Counted from the first letter of the stretch, positions 45,403 to 54,150 are shown. The stretch is 64,000 nucleotides of DNA from CALABS01 sp050260775 (GCA_050260775.1 JBLNCP010000043.1:1-64000); one strand, 5' to 3'. Made by a program: numbers and translations. The notes: generated from the sequence alone by a model not told the origin.

Positions 45403-47829
45403 ATGGCGGCGGTGCGCAAGGGCATGGCCAAGGGCGGGTTCCTGCCGCAAGGCGCGGTCGACGCGCTGCGCCGCATGGCCGTCCGCTCGGGCGGTGTCGT
45501 GCTGCTGGTGGGCGGGCTGGCCGCGGCGGCGGCGCTGGCGACCGCCGATCCCCATGATCCCAGCCTCAACACCGCCGGCAATGGGCCGATCGCCAACGTG
45601 CTCGGCCGCTTCGGCGCCACGCTGGCCGACCTTCTCACCCAATTCTTCGGCTTGGGCGCCGTCATCGCCGTGGTCGCCATGGTGGCCTGGGGCCTGCGCA
45701 TCGTCGTGCGCGCCGAGGCTCCGGCGCGCTGGGGCTGGCGCATCGCGGTGCTGCCGCTCGCGGTGGCCATCTCGTCGATGGCGCTGTCCGCCCTCCCCTT
45801 GCCGGCGCCGCACCTGCTGCCGGCCGGGTCCGGCGGGGCGCTGGGCCGGCTCGCCTCGGCCGCCGTCACCCGCCTGCTGCCCGCCGATCTCGGCTGGACC
45901 GTCATCCTGGTCTCCGGCCTGCTGGCGGTCATCGCCACGGTGTTCTGCCTCGGCCTCACCGCCGGCGATTGGCGCGGCATCGGCCGCGTCGGCCGCCGCT
46001 CCATCGATGTGGCGGTGGCCACCGGGCACGCCGCCGCCGCCATGCGCCGCTCCGTCGCCGCCCCGGCGGCCGAGCCGGCCCTGCAGCGGCGCGAGCCGCA
46101 GATGGCCGCCCGCCGCTGGCAGGACGACGATGAGGAGGACGAGCCATTGCCGGCCGCCCGGCCGCTGCCGGCGGTGGCGGTGGACGACGAAGACGACGAG
46201 CTCGAGCACCTTCCGGTCCCCGGCGCGCTGGTCGAACCCAAGCGGCCGCCGCCGGCCGCCGGCAAGCGCGAGCGCGCCGCGCGCCAGGGCACCCTCGACC
46301 TGGGTGGCCCGCTGTCGCCCGGCTACGACCTGCCGCCGCTCACCCTGTTGGCCATGCCGCAGAACCAGGGGCTCGCCCACGTCAATCAGGATGCCCTCGC
46401 GCAGAACGCCAAGCTGCTGGAAAGCGTGCTCGAGGATTTCGGGGTCAACGGCAAGGTGGTGAAGGTCCGCCCCGGCCCGGTGGTGACCCTCTACGAACTG
46501 GAGCCGGCGCCCGGCACCAAGACCAGCCGGGTCATCGGCCTGGCCGACGACATCGCCCGCTCCATGAGCGCGCTTTCCGTCCGCATCGCCACCATCCCCG
46601 GGCGCAGCGTCATCGGCATCGAACTGCCCAACGCCCGGCGCGAGATCGTCTTCCTGCGCGAGCTGCTCGCGGCGGAGCAGTTCGAGAAGTCGGGCGCTCG
46701 CCTCACCCTGGTGCTGGGCAAGGACATCGGCGGCGGCCCCGTCATGGTCGACCTCGCCCGCATGCCCCACCTGCTGATCGCCGGCACCACCGGCTCGGGC
46801 AAGTCGGTGGCGGTCAACACCATGATCCTGTCGCTGCTCTATCGCCTCACCCCCGAGGAATGCCGCCTGATCATGATCGACCCCAAGATGCTGGAGCTGT
46901 CGGTCTACGACGGCATCCCGCACCTGCTGGCGCCAGTGGTGACCGAGCCGGGCAAGGCGGTGGTGGCGCTCAAATGGGCGGTCCGCGAGATGGAGGACCG
47001 CTACCGCGCCATGAGCCAGCTCGGCGTGCGCAACATCGCCGGCTACAATCAGCGCCTGGGCGAGGCCCGCGAGCGCGGCGAGCAGCTCACCCGCACCGTC
47101 CAGACCGGCTTCGATCCCGACACCGGCAAGCCGATCTACGAGGAACAGCTCCTCGAGCTGAAGCCGCTGCCGTTCATCGTGGTCATCGTCGACGAGATGG
47201 CCGACCTGATGCTGGTGGCCGGCAAGGACATCGAGGCGGCGGTGCAGCGCCTCGCCCAGATGGCGCGCGCTGCCGGCATCCACCTGATCATGGCGACGCA
47301 GCGTCCCTCGGTGGACGTCATCACCGGCACCATCAAGGCCAACTTCCCCACCCGCATCTCGTTTCAGGTGACCTCGAAGATCGACAGCCGCACCATCCTG
47401 GGCGAACAGGGCGCCGAGCAGCTGCTGGGACAGGGCGACATGCTCTACATGGCGGCCGGCGGCCGCATCACCCGCGTCCACGGGCCCTTCGTCTCCGACG
47501 AGGAGGTCGAGAAGGTGGTCGACCATCTGCGCTCGCAGGGCGAGCCGGCCTATGTCGAGGCGGTCACCGAGGAGGAGGACCAGGCCTTCGGCGAGGGCGG
47601 CGGCAGCGGCGGCGGCTCCGGCGACGACCTCTACGATCAGGCGGTCGCCCTGGTGGCGCGCGAGGGCAAGGCCTCGACCAGCTTCATCCAGCGCCACCTG
47701 CAGATCGGCTACAACCGCGCCGCCCGCCTGATCGAGCGCATGGAGGCCGAAGGCGTGGTCGGCAAGCCCAACCATGTGGGCAAGCGCGAAGTCCTGGTGC
47801 GGGGTGGCGGCGGCCGCGACGAGTATTAG
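45403..47829 (+). CDS. ftsK: DNA translocase FtsK
   Basis: An 808-residue septal DNA pump that clears the terminus region and activates XerCD recombination. The N-terminus holds four membrane spans (about 22-45, 70-95, 107-125 and 163-185). A Pro/Ala/Asp-rich linker of about 110 residues precedes the motor, which has Walker A GTTGSGKSVAVN near 463 and VIVDEMADLM near 590. The C-terminal gamma winged helix (SFIQRHLQIGYNRAARLIE) reads KOPS. It is preceded at 9 bases by the aminotransferase gene and followed by lolA. Confidence 0.97.
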   Translation: MAAVRKGMAKGGFLPQGAVDALRRMAVRSGGVVLLVGGLAAAAALATADPHDPSLNTAGNGPIANVLGRFGATLADLLTQFFGLGAVIAVVAMVAWGLRIVVRAEAPARWGWRIAVLPLAVAISSMALSALPLPAPHLLPAGSGGALGRLASAAVTRLLPADLGWTVILVSGLLAVIATVFCLGLTAGDWRGIGRVGRRSIDVAVATGHAAAAMRRSVAAPAAEPALQRREPQMAARRWQDDDEEDEPLPAARPLPAVAVDDEDDELEHLPVPGALVEPKRPPPAAGKRERAARQGTLDLGGPLSPGYDLPPLTLLAMPQNQGLAHVNQDALAQNAKLLESVLEDFGVNGKVVKVRPGPVVTLYELEPAPGTKTSRVIGLADDIARSMSALSVRIATIPGRSVIGIELPNARREIVFLRELLAAEQFEKSGARLTLVLGKDIGGGPVMVDLARMPHLLIAGTTGSGKSVAVNTMILSLLYRLTPEECRLIMIDPKMLELSVYDGIPHLLAPVVTEPGKAVVALKWAVREMEDRYRAMSQLGVRNIAGYNQRLGEARERGEQLTRTVQTGFDPDTGKPIYEEQLLELKPLPFIVVIVDEMADLMLVAGKDIEAAVQRLAQMARAAGIHLIMATQRPSVDVITGTIKANFPTRISFQVTSKIDSRTILGEQGAEQLLGQGDMLYMAAGGRITRVHGPFVSDEEVEKVVDHLRSQGEPAYVEAVTEEEDQAFGEGGGSGGGSGDDLYDQAVALVAREGKASTSFIQRHLQIGYNRAARLIERMEAEGVVGKPNHVGKREVLVRGGGGRDEY

Positions 47830-47861
47830 ATAATAGGCGTTCCCCCATCCGAGGACTGTTC

Positions 47862-48527
47862 ATGATCCATCGTCTCGTCCGTCTCGCCCTGCTGGCCGTC
47901 TCGCTGATCCTGGCGGGGGCGGGCGCCGGGGACGCCTTTGCCGCCGCCGGTGCGCGCAAGCCGCTGTCCCCCCAGGACCGCGCCGACGTCGAACGGGCCG
48001 AGGCCTACCTCAACTCGGTCACCACCCTGAGGGCGCGCTTCCTGCAGATCGCACCCAACGGCGGCCAGGCCGAGGGCACCGCCTATTTCTCGCGCCCGGG
48101 GCGCATGCGGCTGCAATACGACCCGCCCAGCCCCATGCTGGTGGTGGCCGACGGCAAGTTCCTCATCGTCTACGACAAGTCGCTGGGCGAACCGAGCTAC
48201 ATCCCGCTGGGGTCCACGCCGGCCGGCATCCTGGTGCGCGAGAACGTCCGCCTCGACGGCCACGACGTCACGGTGACCCGGGTGACGCGCGGCCCCGGCG
48301 TCCTCAACGTGTCTCTGGTGGAGAGCGAGGATCCCGGCCAGGGAGAGCTGACCCTGGTGTTCTCGGAAAACCCCTTCGCGCTGCGGCAGTGGCGGGTCCT
48401 CGATGCCCAGGGCCAGACCACCACGGTCTCGCTCTACGAGGCGCAGGCCGGGATCGCGCTTGATTCCAAGCTGTTCAAGTTCGTCGATCCCAAGTTCGCC
48501 AACCCCTTCCCGAACCAGGGCGGCTGA
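47862..48527 (+). CDS. lolA: Outer-membrane lipoprotein carrier protein LolA
   Basis: A 221-residue periplasmic chaperone that carries lipoproteins from LolCDE to the outer membrane. A signal peptide (LALLAVSLILAGAGAGDAFA) is followed by the LolA fold: AYLNSVTTLRARFLQIAPNG, YFSRPGRMRLQYDPPSP and LVVADGKFLIVYD near 90. ATG 47862 follows GAGGACTG. It is 32 bases downstream of ftsK, as in many alphaproteobacteria. Confidence 0.94.
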   Translation: MIHRLVRLALLAVSLILAGAGAGDAFAAAGARKPLSPQDRADVERAEAYLNSVTTLRARFLQIAPNGGQAEGTAYFSRPGRMRLQYDPPSPMLVVADGKFLIVYDKSLGEPSYIPLGSTPAGILVRENVRLDGHDVTVTRVTRGPGVLNVSLVESEDPGQGELTLVFSENPFALRQWRVLDAQGQTTTVSLYEAQAGIALDSKLFKFVDPKFANPFPNQGG

Positions 48528-48560
48528 CGCCCCCTAATCCCGCATGAGAGGTATTCCTTT

Positions 48561-48724
48561 GGAGGGACTTTCGCGTCCCCCGTTCTGTTCCCATCTCAGG
48601 GACAGAACGGTCGGGGCCGCAATGGCCGCGACCTGTGGGGTAGGTCTCCCCTGCCGACCCCACGCTCCTCACGGAGCATCCAGGGCGTCCGGTTACCCCC
48701 CTGACCGGACGCCCTTTTATTTTG
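48561..48724 (+). ncRNA. Candidate structured small RNA
   Basis: Five back-to-back hairpins can be drawn by hand: 48564-48579, 48580-48610 (12 paired bases with one bulge), 48611-48631, 48635-48663 (GTGGGGT with ACCCCAC plus an inner stem) and 48664-48677 (GCTCC with GGAGC). A strong terminator follows at 48683. The stretch lies between lolA and a convergent gene. A short reading frame from 48544 runs through the terminator and is not credible. It does not match 6S, SRP, tmRNA or RNase P as I know them. It could also be a long lolA 3' UTR. Confidence 0.45.
48683..48724 (+). terminator. Intrinsic terminator ending the lolA 3' region or small RNA
   Basis: Perfect 11-bp stem GGGCGTCCGGT/ACCGGACGCCC (48683-48693 with 48704-48714) followed by TTTTATTTTG. 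Confidence 0.93.
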
Positions 48725-48746
48725 TCAGCCGAACCGATGAAATGAA

Positions 48747-48777
48747 CGAGCCCGCAGCCGATCGGCTTGCGGGCTCG
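48747..48777 (-). terminator. Terminator of the peptidoglycan-binding protein gene
   Basis: CGAGCCCGCA (48747-48756) pairs with TGCGGGCTCG (48768-48777), with a further GCCGATCGGC palindrome in the loop. The minus-strand run after it is only moderately T-rich (TTCATTTCAT). Confidence 0.7.
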
Positions 48778-48797
48778 AATGCTTGGGGAAATCGGTC

Positions 48798-49409
48798 TTA
48801 GCGGACGGCCGGATACAAGGGTTGGGACACGACCTTGGCCTGCGGCGCCGCCTTGGGAGCCGGGGGTTCGCCACGAGCGGCTTGGCGGTCGGGCCGCGCC
48901 GGTGGCTTGAGGACGTTGACCGCTCCCTCGCAGCGGACGGTGTCGGCCGGCTCGGACTCCTCGACGGCCGCCTCGGCGGCGGCGGCCTGGTTCGGGTGGC
49001 GATACGGCTCGATCTTCTCATAGGGCGGAACGCCCGCCCGCTGGGCGGTTGGCGCGGCGGCGACGGCCGGCTTGGCGGGCGCGCCGAGCGGCTGGATGGT
49101 GGCGCGCACGTCGGGCCCGAAGCGCAGCATATTGACGACGGCCAGATCCGGCACGCCGGTGACCTTGAGGCCGACATCGCTTTGGTAGACCGAGACGGCG
49201 GCGCGCAGCGCGTTGTTCATGCGGCCGTCCACCGGGCCGGCGTAATAGCCGCGGGCGACGAGCTGCTGCTGCAGATCGGTGATGTAGGCCGGCGCCAGCG
49301 AGGCCGCGAAGCCGTGCTCGGGCTCGGCGTTGCCATAGGGGGGAAGGTCGGCGGCCAACGCGGAATTGGACAGCATCGCGGCCAACAGGATCTTGATGGA
49401 CGGCTTCAT
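48798..49409 (-). CDS. Secreted peptidoglycan-binding-domain protein
   Basis: A 203-residue periplasmic protein. The signal peptide (IKILLAAMLSNSALA) is followed by a PG_binding_1 domain at about 40-95 (ITDLQQQLVARGYYAGPVDG, then ALRAAVSVYQSDVGLKVTG). The C-terminal half is Ala/Pro/Glu-rich and probably flexible, with one Cys. No enzymatic domain is attached, so it is expected to bind the wall rather than cut it. It is convergent with the small-RNA-like element and divergent from xth. Confidence 0.88.
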   Translation of the reverse strand: MKPSIKILLAAMLSNSALAADLPPYGNAEPEHGFAASLAPAYITDLQQQLVARGYYAGPVDGRMNNALRAAVSVYQSDVGLKVTGVPDLAVVNMLRFGPDVRATIQPLGAPAKPAVAAAPTAQRAGVPPYEKIEPYRHPNQAAAAEAAVEESEPADTVRCEGAVNVLKPPARPDRQAARGEPPAPKAAPQAKVVSQPLYPAVR

Positions 49410-49627
49410 GGACGGCCCTTTCGCCCGAGCGACACCGGCATCAAGCTAGCAGGCGGCCGGCGCGAGGGCACGGGCGCGCCCGGCTTGCGGCGAACAGCCA
49501 GGGCTCTGGCGAATGGGGGGGCGCGGGATGGCCGACCCTTCGGTCACGCCCCGATCCGATGCCCTTTCATTTGTCAGGCTTTAGGTGTAGACCGCGCGCG
49601 GCCCATCCCGGGCCGGGAGCCTTGCCC

Positions 49628-50416
49628 GTGCGCGTCGTCACCTGGAACATCAATTCCCTTCGCCTGCGTCTGCCGCTGCTGCGCCAGGTCGTTGCGACCT
49701 TGTCGCCCGACATCCTGTGCCTGCAGGAGACCAAGGTCCCCGACGAGCTGTTTCCGCTCGACGATTGCAAGGCCCTGGGCTTTGCCCACGTCGCCTTCCA
49801 CGGCATGAAGAGCTACAACGGCGTCGCCATCCTGTCGCGCCGCCCCATCGACGACGTGCGCACTCCCGGCTGGTGCGAGCGCGCCGACTGCCGCCACCTC
49901 ATCGCCGCCATCGAGGGCACAGAGGTCCATTGCCTGTACGTTCCGGCCGGCGGCGACATTCCCGACCCCACGGCCAATCCCAAGTTCGCGCACAAGCTGG
50001 ACTTCCTGCGCGAGGTCGGCGCCTGGTTCCGGGGCAGCTACCATCCGGGTTCGCGGGTGATCCTGACCGGCGACTTCAACGTCGCGCCGCTGGAGACCGA
50101 CGTGTGGTCGCACAAGCAATTGCTCGGCGTGGTCTCGCACACGCCGGTCGAGGTCGAGCTGCTCGGCCGGCTGCAGGCCGGACTGGGCTGGGTCGATGCC
50201 GTCCGCCATTTCGTTCCGGCAACCGAACGGCTGTATTCGTGGTGGAGCTACCGGTCGCCCGATTGGACCAGGAACGACCGCGGCCGCCGCCTCGACCACG
50301 TCTGGGTCACCCCGGCGCTCGCCCCCGGCCTGCGCTCCGCCCTGGTGGCGCGCGAGGTGCGCGCCTGGGAGCAGCCGTCCGACCATGTTCCGGTCGTGGT
50401 CGATCTCGATCTCTAG
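49628..50416 (+). CDS. xth: Exodeoxyribonuclease III
   Basis: A 262-residue AP endonuclease and 3'-5' exonuclease for base-excision repair. The EEP fold is complete: VVTWNINSLRLRL at the start, CLQETKVPDE near 34 (metal Glu), LTGDFNVAPLETDVW near 150, RRLDHVWVTP near 225 and the closing SDHVPVVVDL. GTG 49628 is chosen because the fold begins there; an ATG 23 codons upstream adds a basic, non-conserved stretch. Its stop shares the CTAG with the convergent regulator gene. Confidence 0.94.
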   Translation: MRVVTWNINSLRLRLPLLRQVVATLSPDILCLQETKVPDELFPLDDCKALGFAHVAFHGMKSYNGVAILSRRPIDDVRTPGWCERADCRHLIAAIEGTEVHCLYVPAGGDIPDPTANPKFAHKLDFLREVGAWFRGSYHPGSRVILTGDFNVAPLETDVWSHKQLLGVVSHTPVEVELLGRLQAGLGWVDAVRHFVPATERLYSWWSYRSPDWTRNDRGRRLDHVWVTPALAPGLRSALVAREVRAWEQPSDHVPVVVDLDL

Positions 50417-50964
50417 TCGAGCTTGAGGCGATAGCCGCCCTCTTCCGTCACCAGCAGTTCGGCGGCGGACGGATCGCGCTCGATCTTGCGGCGCAGGCGG
50501 TAGATGTGGGTTTCTAGCGTATGCGTCGTCACCGCCGCCGAATATCCCCACACCTCGGCCAGCAGTGTCTCGCGTGCCACACCGCCGGGCGCCGCCGACA
50601 GATAGGCGAGGATGGCCGCTTCCTTGTCGGTCAGGCGGACACGCCGGCCGGCGGCGTCCTCGAGGGTGCGGGCGGCGGCGTCCAACCGCCACGGGCCGAT
50701 CCGCAGGTTTGGTGCCCGCTCGAGCATCGCCGCGATGCGCGCCAGCAGAGTGCCCAGACGCAACGGCCGCGGCAAGGTGCCGAGGTCGAGCACGGCGGCG
50801 GCGGCGGGGTCCAGGTGCCGGTCGGTGACGATCAGGTCGCACCGCGGCACGGGTGCGTCGCCGGCCGCCACCACGTGGTAGCCGGCGCCGGCCAGCTGCT
50901 CGGCCAGCATGGGAGCAAGGACCGGGTCGTCGACGAGAAGAAGGATGCTGCGCTGGGAACTCAT
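50413..50964 (-). CDS. OmpR-type winged-helix regulator with short receiver
   Basis: A 183-residue response-regulator-like protein. The receiver part (about 5-85) starts normally (ILLLVDDPVLAPMLAEQLAGAGYHVV) and has the phospho-Asp position in CDLIVTDRHLDP. It is then only about 30 residues to the winged helix, so roughly one third of a receiver is missing, including the usual conserved Thr and Lys segments. The DNA-binding domain is intact (LTDKEAAILAYLSAAPGGV, VTTHTLETHIYRLRRKIE). No kinase is adjacent. It is probably phosphorylation-independent. Confidence 0.88.
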   Translation of the reverse strand: MSSQRSILLLVDDPVLAPMLAEQLAGAGYHVVAAGDAPVPRCDLIVTDRHLDPAAAAVLDLGTLPRPLRLGTLLARIAAMLERAPNLRIGPWRLDAAARTLEDAAGRRVRLTDKEAAILAYLSAAPGGVARETLLAEVWGYSAAVTTHTLETHIYRLRRKIERDPSAAELLVTEEGGYRLKLD

Positions 50965-51108
50965 GGCCACCCGACGGGGTTGGAAGCGCGTGCCCACGTA
51001 TAATACACAAACGCGCCGCCGCAAATGCCTAGCGACCCGGCGTGCCCGCCCCTTTTTCCGGCGGACGAAAACCGCTATGGTGCGTCCCTCGCATTGGATT
51101 TCACTCAT

Positions 51109-52233
51109 ATGACCCGGCCCCTCGATCTCTCTCCCAAGCCCGCGGCCCCTGCGCCGGCCCCCCTGATCGCCGTCGACCGCGCCGTCGCCGAGTTGCGGCG
51201 AGGCGGCATCGTGGCCGTCGAGGGGGTGGACGGGGCCGTCGCCTACGCCCTGGCGGCCGAGGCCGCGGCGCCGGCCGCGCTGGCGCAATTGGCGCAGGTG
51301 AGCGGGGCCGAGCCGACGCTTGCCGTGACGGCGCGCCGTGCCGCCGTCCTCGGGCTCGAGGGCATCGGCGAGGGCGTCGCCCTGCTGGGCGCCCCCACTA
51401 GTTTCGATGCGGAAACGATCGCGGCGCTGGCCGATCCCTGCGCTCGCTCGCTGGCCAGCCTCGATCTCGCCAGCTTCGCCGTTACCGCCGCCGGTCCGGC
51501 CGCCGCCGGCGCGGTGGCCCTGACCAAGCTGGCGCGGCTGCTCCCGGCGGCGATCGTCGCCCAGCCGGCCGCCGGCACCGCCCCCGTCCCCGGCCTGTTC
51601 ACCGTCGCCGCCGCGGACATCGCCGACTACCAGCACAACGCCGCCCGCACCCTGACCATCGTCAGCCAGGCCCGCGTGCCGCTGAAGGACGCCGAGAACG
51701 CGCGCATCGTGGCGTTCCGCCCGGCCGACGGCGGCATCGAGCACCTGGCCATTGTCATCGGCGAGCCCGATTGCGACCAGCCGGTGCTGGCGCGGCTGCA
51801 TTCGGAATGCTTCACCGGCGACCTGCTCGGCAGCCTGCGCTGCGATTGCGGCGACCAGCTGCGCGGCGCCATTGCCGAGATCGCCCAGGCGGGAAGCGGC
51901 GTGCTGCTCTATCTCGCCCAGGAGGGCCGGGGCATTGGCCTGGTCAACAAGCTGCGCGCCTACGAGCTGCAGGACGACGGGTTCGACACCCTGGACGCCA
52001 ACCTGCAGCTGGGCTTCGACGATGACGAGCGCATCTACCAGCCGGCGGCCCAGATGCTGCGCCTGCTGGGGATCGGACGCGTCCGCCTGATGACCAACAA
52101 CCCGATGAAGGTCGAGGCGCTGGCCCAGCACGACATCGAGGTCGCCGAGCGGGTGCCGCACGTCTTTCCCGCCAACGACCACAACCAGGGTTACCTGCGG
52201 ACCAAGGCGACGCGGGGCGGTCACCTGTTCTAG
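51109..52233 (+). CDS. ribA: GTP cyclohydrolase II with long N-terminal domain
   Basis: A 374-residue protein. The C-terminal 200 residues are RibA, which opens GTP to the first riboflavin-pathway pyrimidine: zinc ligands in HSECFTGDLLGSLRCDCGDQL near 250-270, QEGRGIGLVNKLRAYELQD near 293 and the closing MTNNPMKVEAL. The N-terminal 165 residues vaguely follow a RibB (DHBP synthase) layout but lack its acidic catalytic motifs; it is probably a degenerate domain. ATG 51109 lies 54 bases from the divergent regulator's region. Confidence 0.92.
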   Translation: MTRPLDLSPKPAAPAPAPLIAVDRAVAELRRGGIVAVEGVDGAVAYALAAEAAAPAALAQLAQVSGAEPTLAVTARRAAVLGLEGIGEGVALLGAPTSFDAETIAALADPCARSLASLDLASFAVTAAGPAAAGAVALTKLARLLPAAIVAQPAAGTAPVPGLFTVAAADIADYQHNAARTLTIVSQARVPLKDAENARIVAFRPADGGIEHLAIVIGEPDCDQPVLARLHSECFTGDLLGSLRCDCGDQLRGAIAEIAQAGSGVLLYLAQEGRGIGLVNKLRAYELQDDGFDTLDANLQLGFDDDERIYQPAAQMLRLLGIGRVRLMTNNPMKVEALAQHDIEVAERVPHVFPANDHNQGYLRTKATRGGHLF

Positions 52234-52325
52234 AGCGGCAGTTTCTGCCGGTCATCCCGGCAAGCCCTGCTGCACGCGGTCAAGGCCGCGACCACCCAAA
52301 TCAAGAAAAATCAATTGGTTGCCGC

Positions 52326-52342
52326 TTGGCATCGCCGTTGCA
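52326..52342 (+). promoter_or_regulatory. Sigma-54 promoter
   Basis: TTGGCATCGCCGTTGCA fits TTGGCA-N6-TTGCA, with invariant GG (52328-52329) and GC (52340-52341) exactly 10 bases apart. The predicted start is about 22 bases before the ATG at 52375, with room for the GAGG ribosome site. It is the best sigma-54 match in the window. Confidence 0.7.
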
Positions 52343-52374
52343 GGGATTGGCCGCAGAGCCAACCGAGGTGTGCC

Positions 52375-53454
52375 ATGAGCGTGTCCGCCAGCCCCGCAAT
52401 TCCTTCCCCGTCCTCCGAGCATTGGCTCGCGGATGCGGTCGATGTCGGCGGCCGCAGCGCACCCCGCAAGGACATGAAGATGTTCGCCGAGGAGGAGCCC
52501 AGCTTCTGGGACCTCGTCGACGTCGTCAATCCGCTGCAGCACATTCCCGTGGTCAACACCCTGTACCGCGAGGCCACCGGCGACCAGATCGGCGTCGGCG
52601 CCCGCCTGGCCGGCGGGGCGCTGTTCGGCGGCCCGGTCGGGCTGCTGGTCTCCGCCATCGGCATCGGCGTCGAGGAGGAGACCGGCAAGGACATCGGCGG
52701 CCACGTGCTCGCCCTCTTCCGCGACGGCGACGCGGGACCGGCCGACGGCGCGACACAGGTGGCCGAGGCCAAGCAAGAGCCAGCGAAGGCTGTGGCCGGC
52801 ACGGCGGTGCCCACGGCCGCGGCACCCCCCGCTCTCACGGACGCGGCGGTGCCGACGGGTCCGAAGATGCTGATCGGCGCCGACGGCCCGGTGGCCGACA
52901 TCGCCGCGCTTCCCGCCGCCGCCCCGGTCGCGGTCACCGCCGATCCCTTGTCGGCCCCAAAGCCCATCCGCCTGACCGATGCGAGCCCCGCCCCCCGCTT
53001 TCTGCCGGTTCCCGGCCGCAGCGGCGCCGTCAGCGCGCGCACCCCGTCGACCCCGGTCACCGTCCCCGTTTCCAACAGCGGCTCGCGCTCGAACGTGCCG
53101 GTCACCGGGCGCGACCCGGTGTCGCAGGGCATGGGCGTCAATCCGGCGACGGTGCAGCGGATCCTGGCCGAGCAGGGCCATGCCAATGCCGTCCATCCCC
53201 TGGTGCCGCCGCTGCCGGGGGCCCAGCCCGCGGCCGGTGTGTCCCCGGCCGCCAAGGCACCCGTTGCCGAGACGTTTGCCGCGTCGCCGGCCCCTGTATC
53301 GGCTGCGGTCGCCGCTCCCCGGGCGACGTCGTCCGCGCCGGCTGCCGCCACCTCGCAGGATTGGTTCACGGCGGCGATGACGCGCGGGCTCGACAAGTAC
53401 GAGCAGGCCGCACGGCTGTCCCGCCCCGGCGACGCGCCGACGCAGCTGCAGTAA
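52375..53454 (+). CDS. Unknown protein behind a sigma-54 promoter
   Basis: A 359-residue protein with no recognised family. The N-terminal 120 residues contain a conserved-looking block (EEEPSFWDLVDVVNPLQHIP, then VVNTLYREATGDQIGVGARL) followed by a glycine-rich hydrophobic stretch (GGPVGLLVSAIGIGVEEE). The middle 190 residues are Ala/Pro-rich and probably disordered. The C-terminus ends in WFTAAMTRGLDKYEQAARL. There is no signal peptide. Sigma-54 control suggests nitrogen or flagellar regulation; this is inference. Confidence 0.75.
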   Translation: MSVSASPAIPSPSSEHWLADAVDVGGRSAPRKDMKMFAEEEPSFWDLVDVVNPLQHIPVVNTLYREATGDQIGVGARLAGGALFGGPVGLLVSAIGIGVEEETGKDIGGHVLALFRDGDAGPADGATQVAEAKQEPAKAVAGTAVPTAAAPPALTDAAVPTGPKMLIGADGPVADIAALPAAAPVAVTADPLSAPKPIRLTDASPAPRFLPVPGRSGAVSARTPSTPVTVPVSNSGSRSNVPVTGRDPVSQGMGVNPATVQRILAEQGHANAVHPLVPPLPGAQPAAGVSPAAKAPVAETFAASPAPVSAAVAAPRATSSAPAAATSQDWFTAAMTRGLDKYEQAARLSRPGDAPTQLQ

Positions 53455-53484
53455 ACCGGCGGTCGTTGCTTTTCCGTAACTAGC

Positions 53485-54150
53485 TCAGGACCGGCTGCCG
53501 AAGATGGCCGAACCCACCCGGACATGGGTGGCACCCAGGCGGATCGCCTGCGGGTAGTCGCCGCTCATGCCCATGCTGACCACGTCCAGACCGTTGTCGC
53601 GGGCGATGGCGGCCAGCAGGCGGAAGTGCGGCTCGGGGTCGTCTTCCGCCGGGGGAATGCACATCACGCCCACGACGGGAAGCGCGAACTGGTCGCGGCA
53701 CAAGCCGATCAGGGCGGCCGCCTGATCGGGAGGCACGCCGGCCTTCTGTGCCTCGAGCCCGGTGTTGACCTGGACCAGGCAGCGCGGACGCCGGCCGCTG
53801 CGCGCCATCTCGTCCGCCAGGGCGCGGGCCAGTTTGGGGCGGTCGACGGTCTCGATGACGTCGAACAGCTCGACGGCTTCCCGCACCTTGTTGGTCTGCA
53901 ACGGCCCGATCAGGTGCAGCTCGACGTCGGGGAAGTCGCGGCGCAGTCCCGGCCACTTGCCGCGGGCCTCCTGCACCCGGTTCTCGCCGAACACCAGCTG
54001 GCCGGCGGCCAGCGCCGGGCGGATGGCATCGGCGTCATGGGTCTTGCTCACCGCGACCAGGGTCACCACGGTTTCGGGGCGCCCCGCGGCGCGGCAGGCG
54101 TCGGCGATGCGGGCACGAACGCCGGCGAGGTTGGCGGCAACGTCTGACAC
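53485..54150 (-). CDS. YggS/PLPBP-family pyridoxal phosphate protein
   Basis: A 221-residue PLP-binding protein. LVAVSKTHDADAIRPAL near 32 carries the PLP Lys, FGENRVQEARGKW follows, then HLIGPLQTNKVREAV near 80 and MGMSGDYPQAIRLGATHVRVGSAIFG at the end. The family controls PLP homeostasis and has no known enzymatic activity. It is divergent from the ThiE-like gene with a 30-base gap. Confidence 0.95.
   Translation of the reverse strand: MSDVAANLAGVRARIADACRAAGRPETVVTLVAVSKTHDADAIRPALAAGQLVFGENRVQEARGKWPGLRRDFPDVELHLIGPLQTNKVREAVELFDVIETVDRPKLARALADEMARSGRRPRCLVQVNTGLEAQKAGVPPDQAAALIGLCRDQFALPVVGVMCIPPAEDDPEPHFRLLAAIARDNGLDVVSMGMSGDYPQAIRLGATHVRVGSAIFGSRS

Noticed and set aside
44221..47775. 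1184-residue open frame opposite the aminotransferase and ftsK
   Set aside because: Antisense shadow of two well-supported genes, with low-complexity composition.
48561..48724. 6S RNA, SRP RNA, tmRNA or RNase P
   Set aside because: No long closing stem with central bubble (6S), no GGAAGCAG-type SRP loop, no tag reading frame and no RNase P core motifs.
48544..48801. 85-residue frame over the hairpin region after lolA
   Set aside because: It runs through a perfect intrinsic terminator and into the end of the convergent gene, and lacks a ribosome site and recognisable content.
50413..50964. Frameshifted full-length response regulator
   Set aside because: Other frames around the junction do not encode the missing receiver part, and the frame is uninterrupted.
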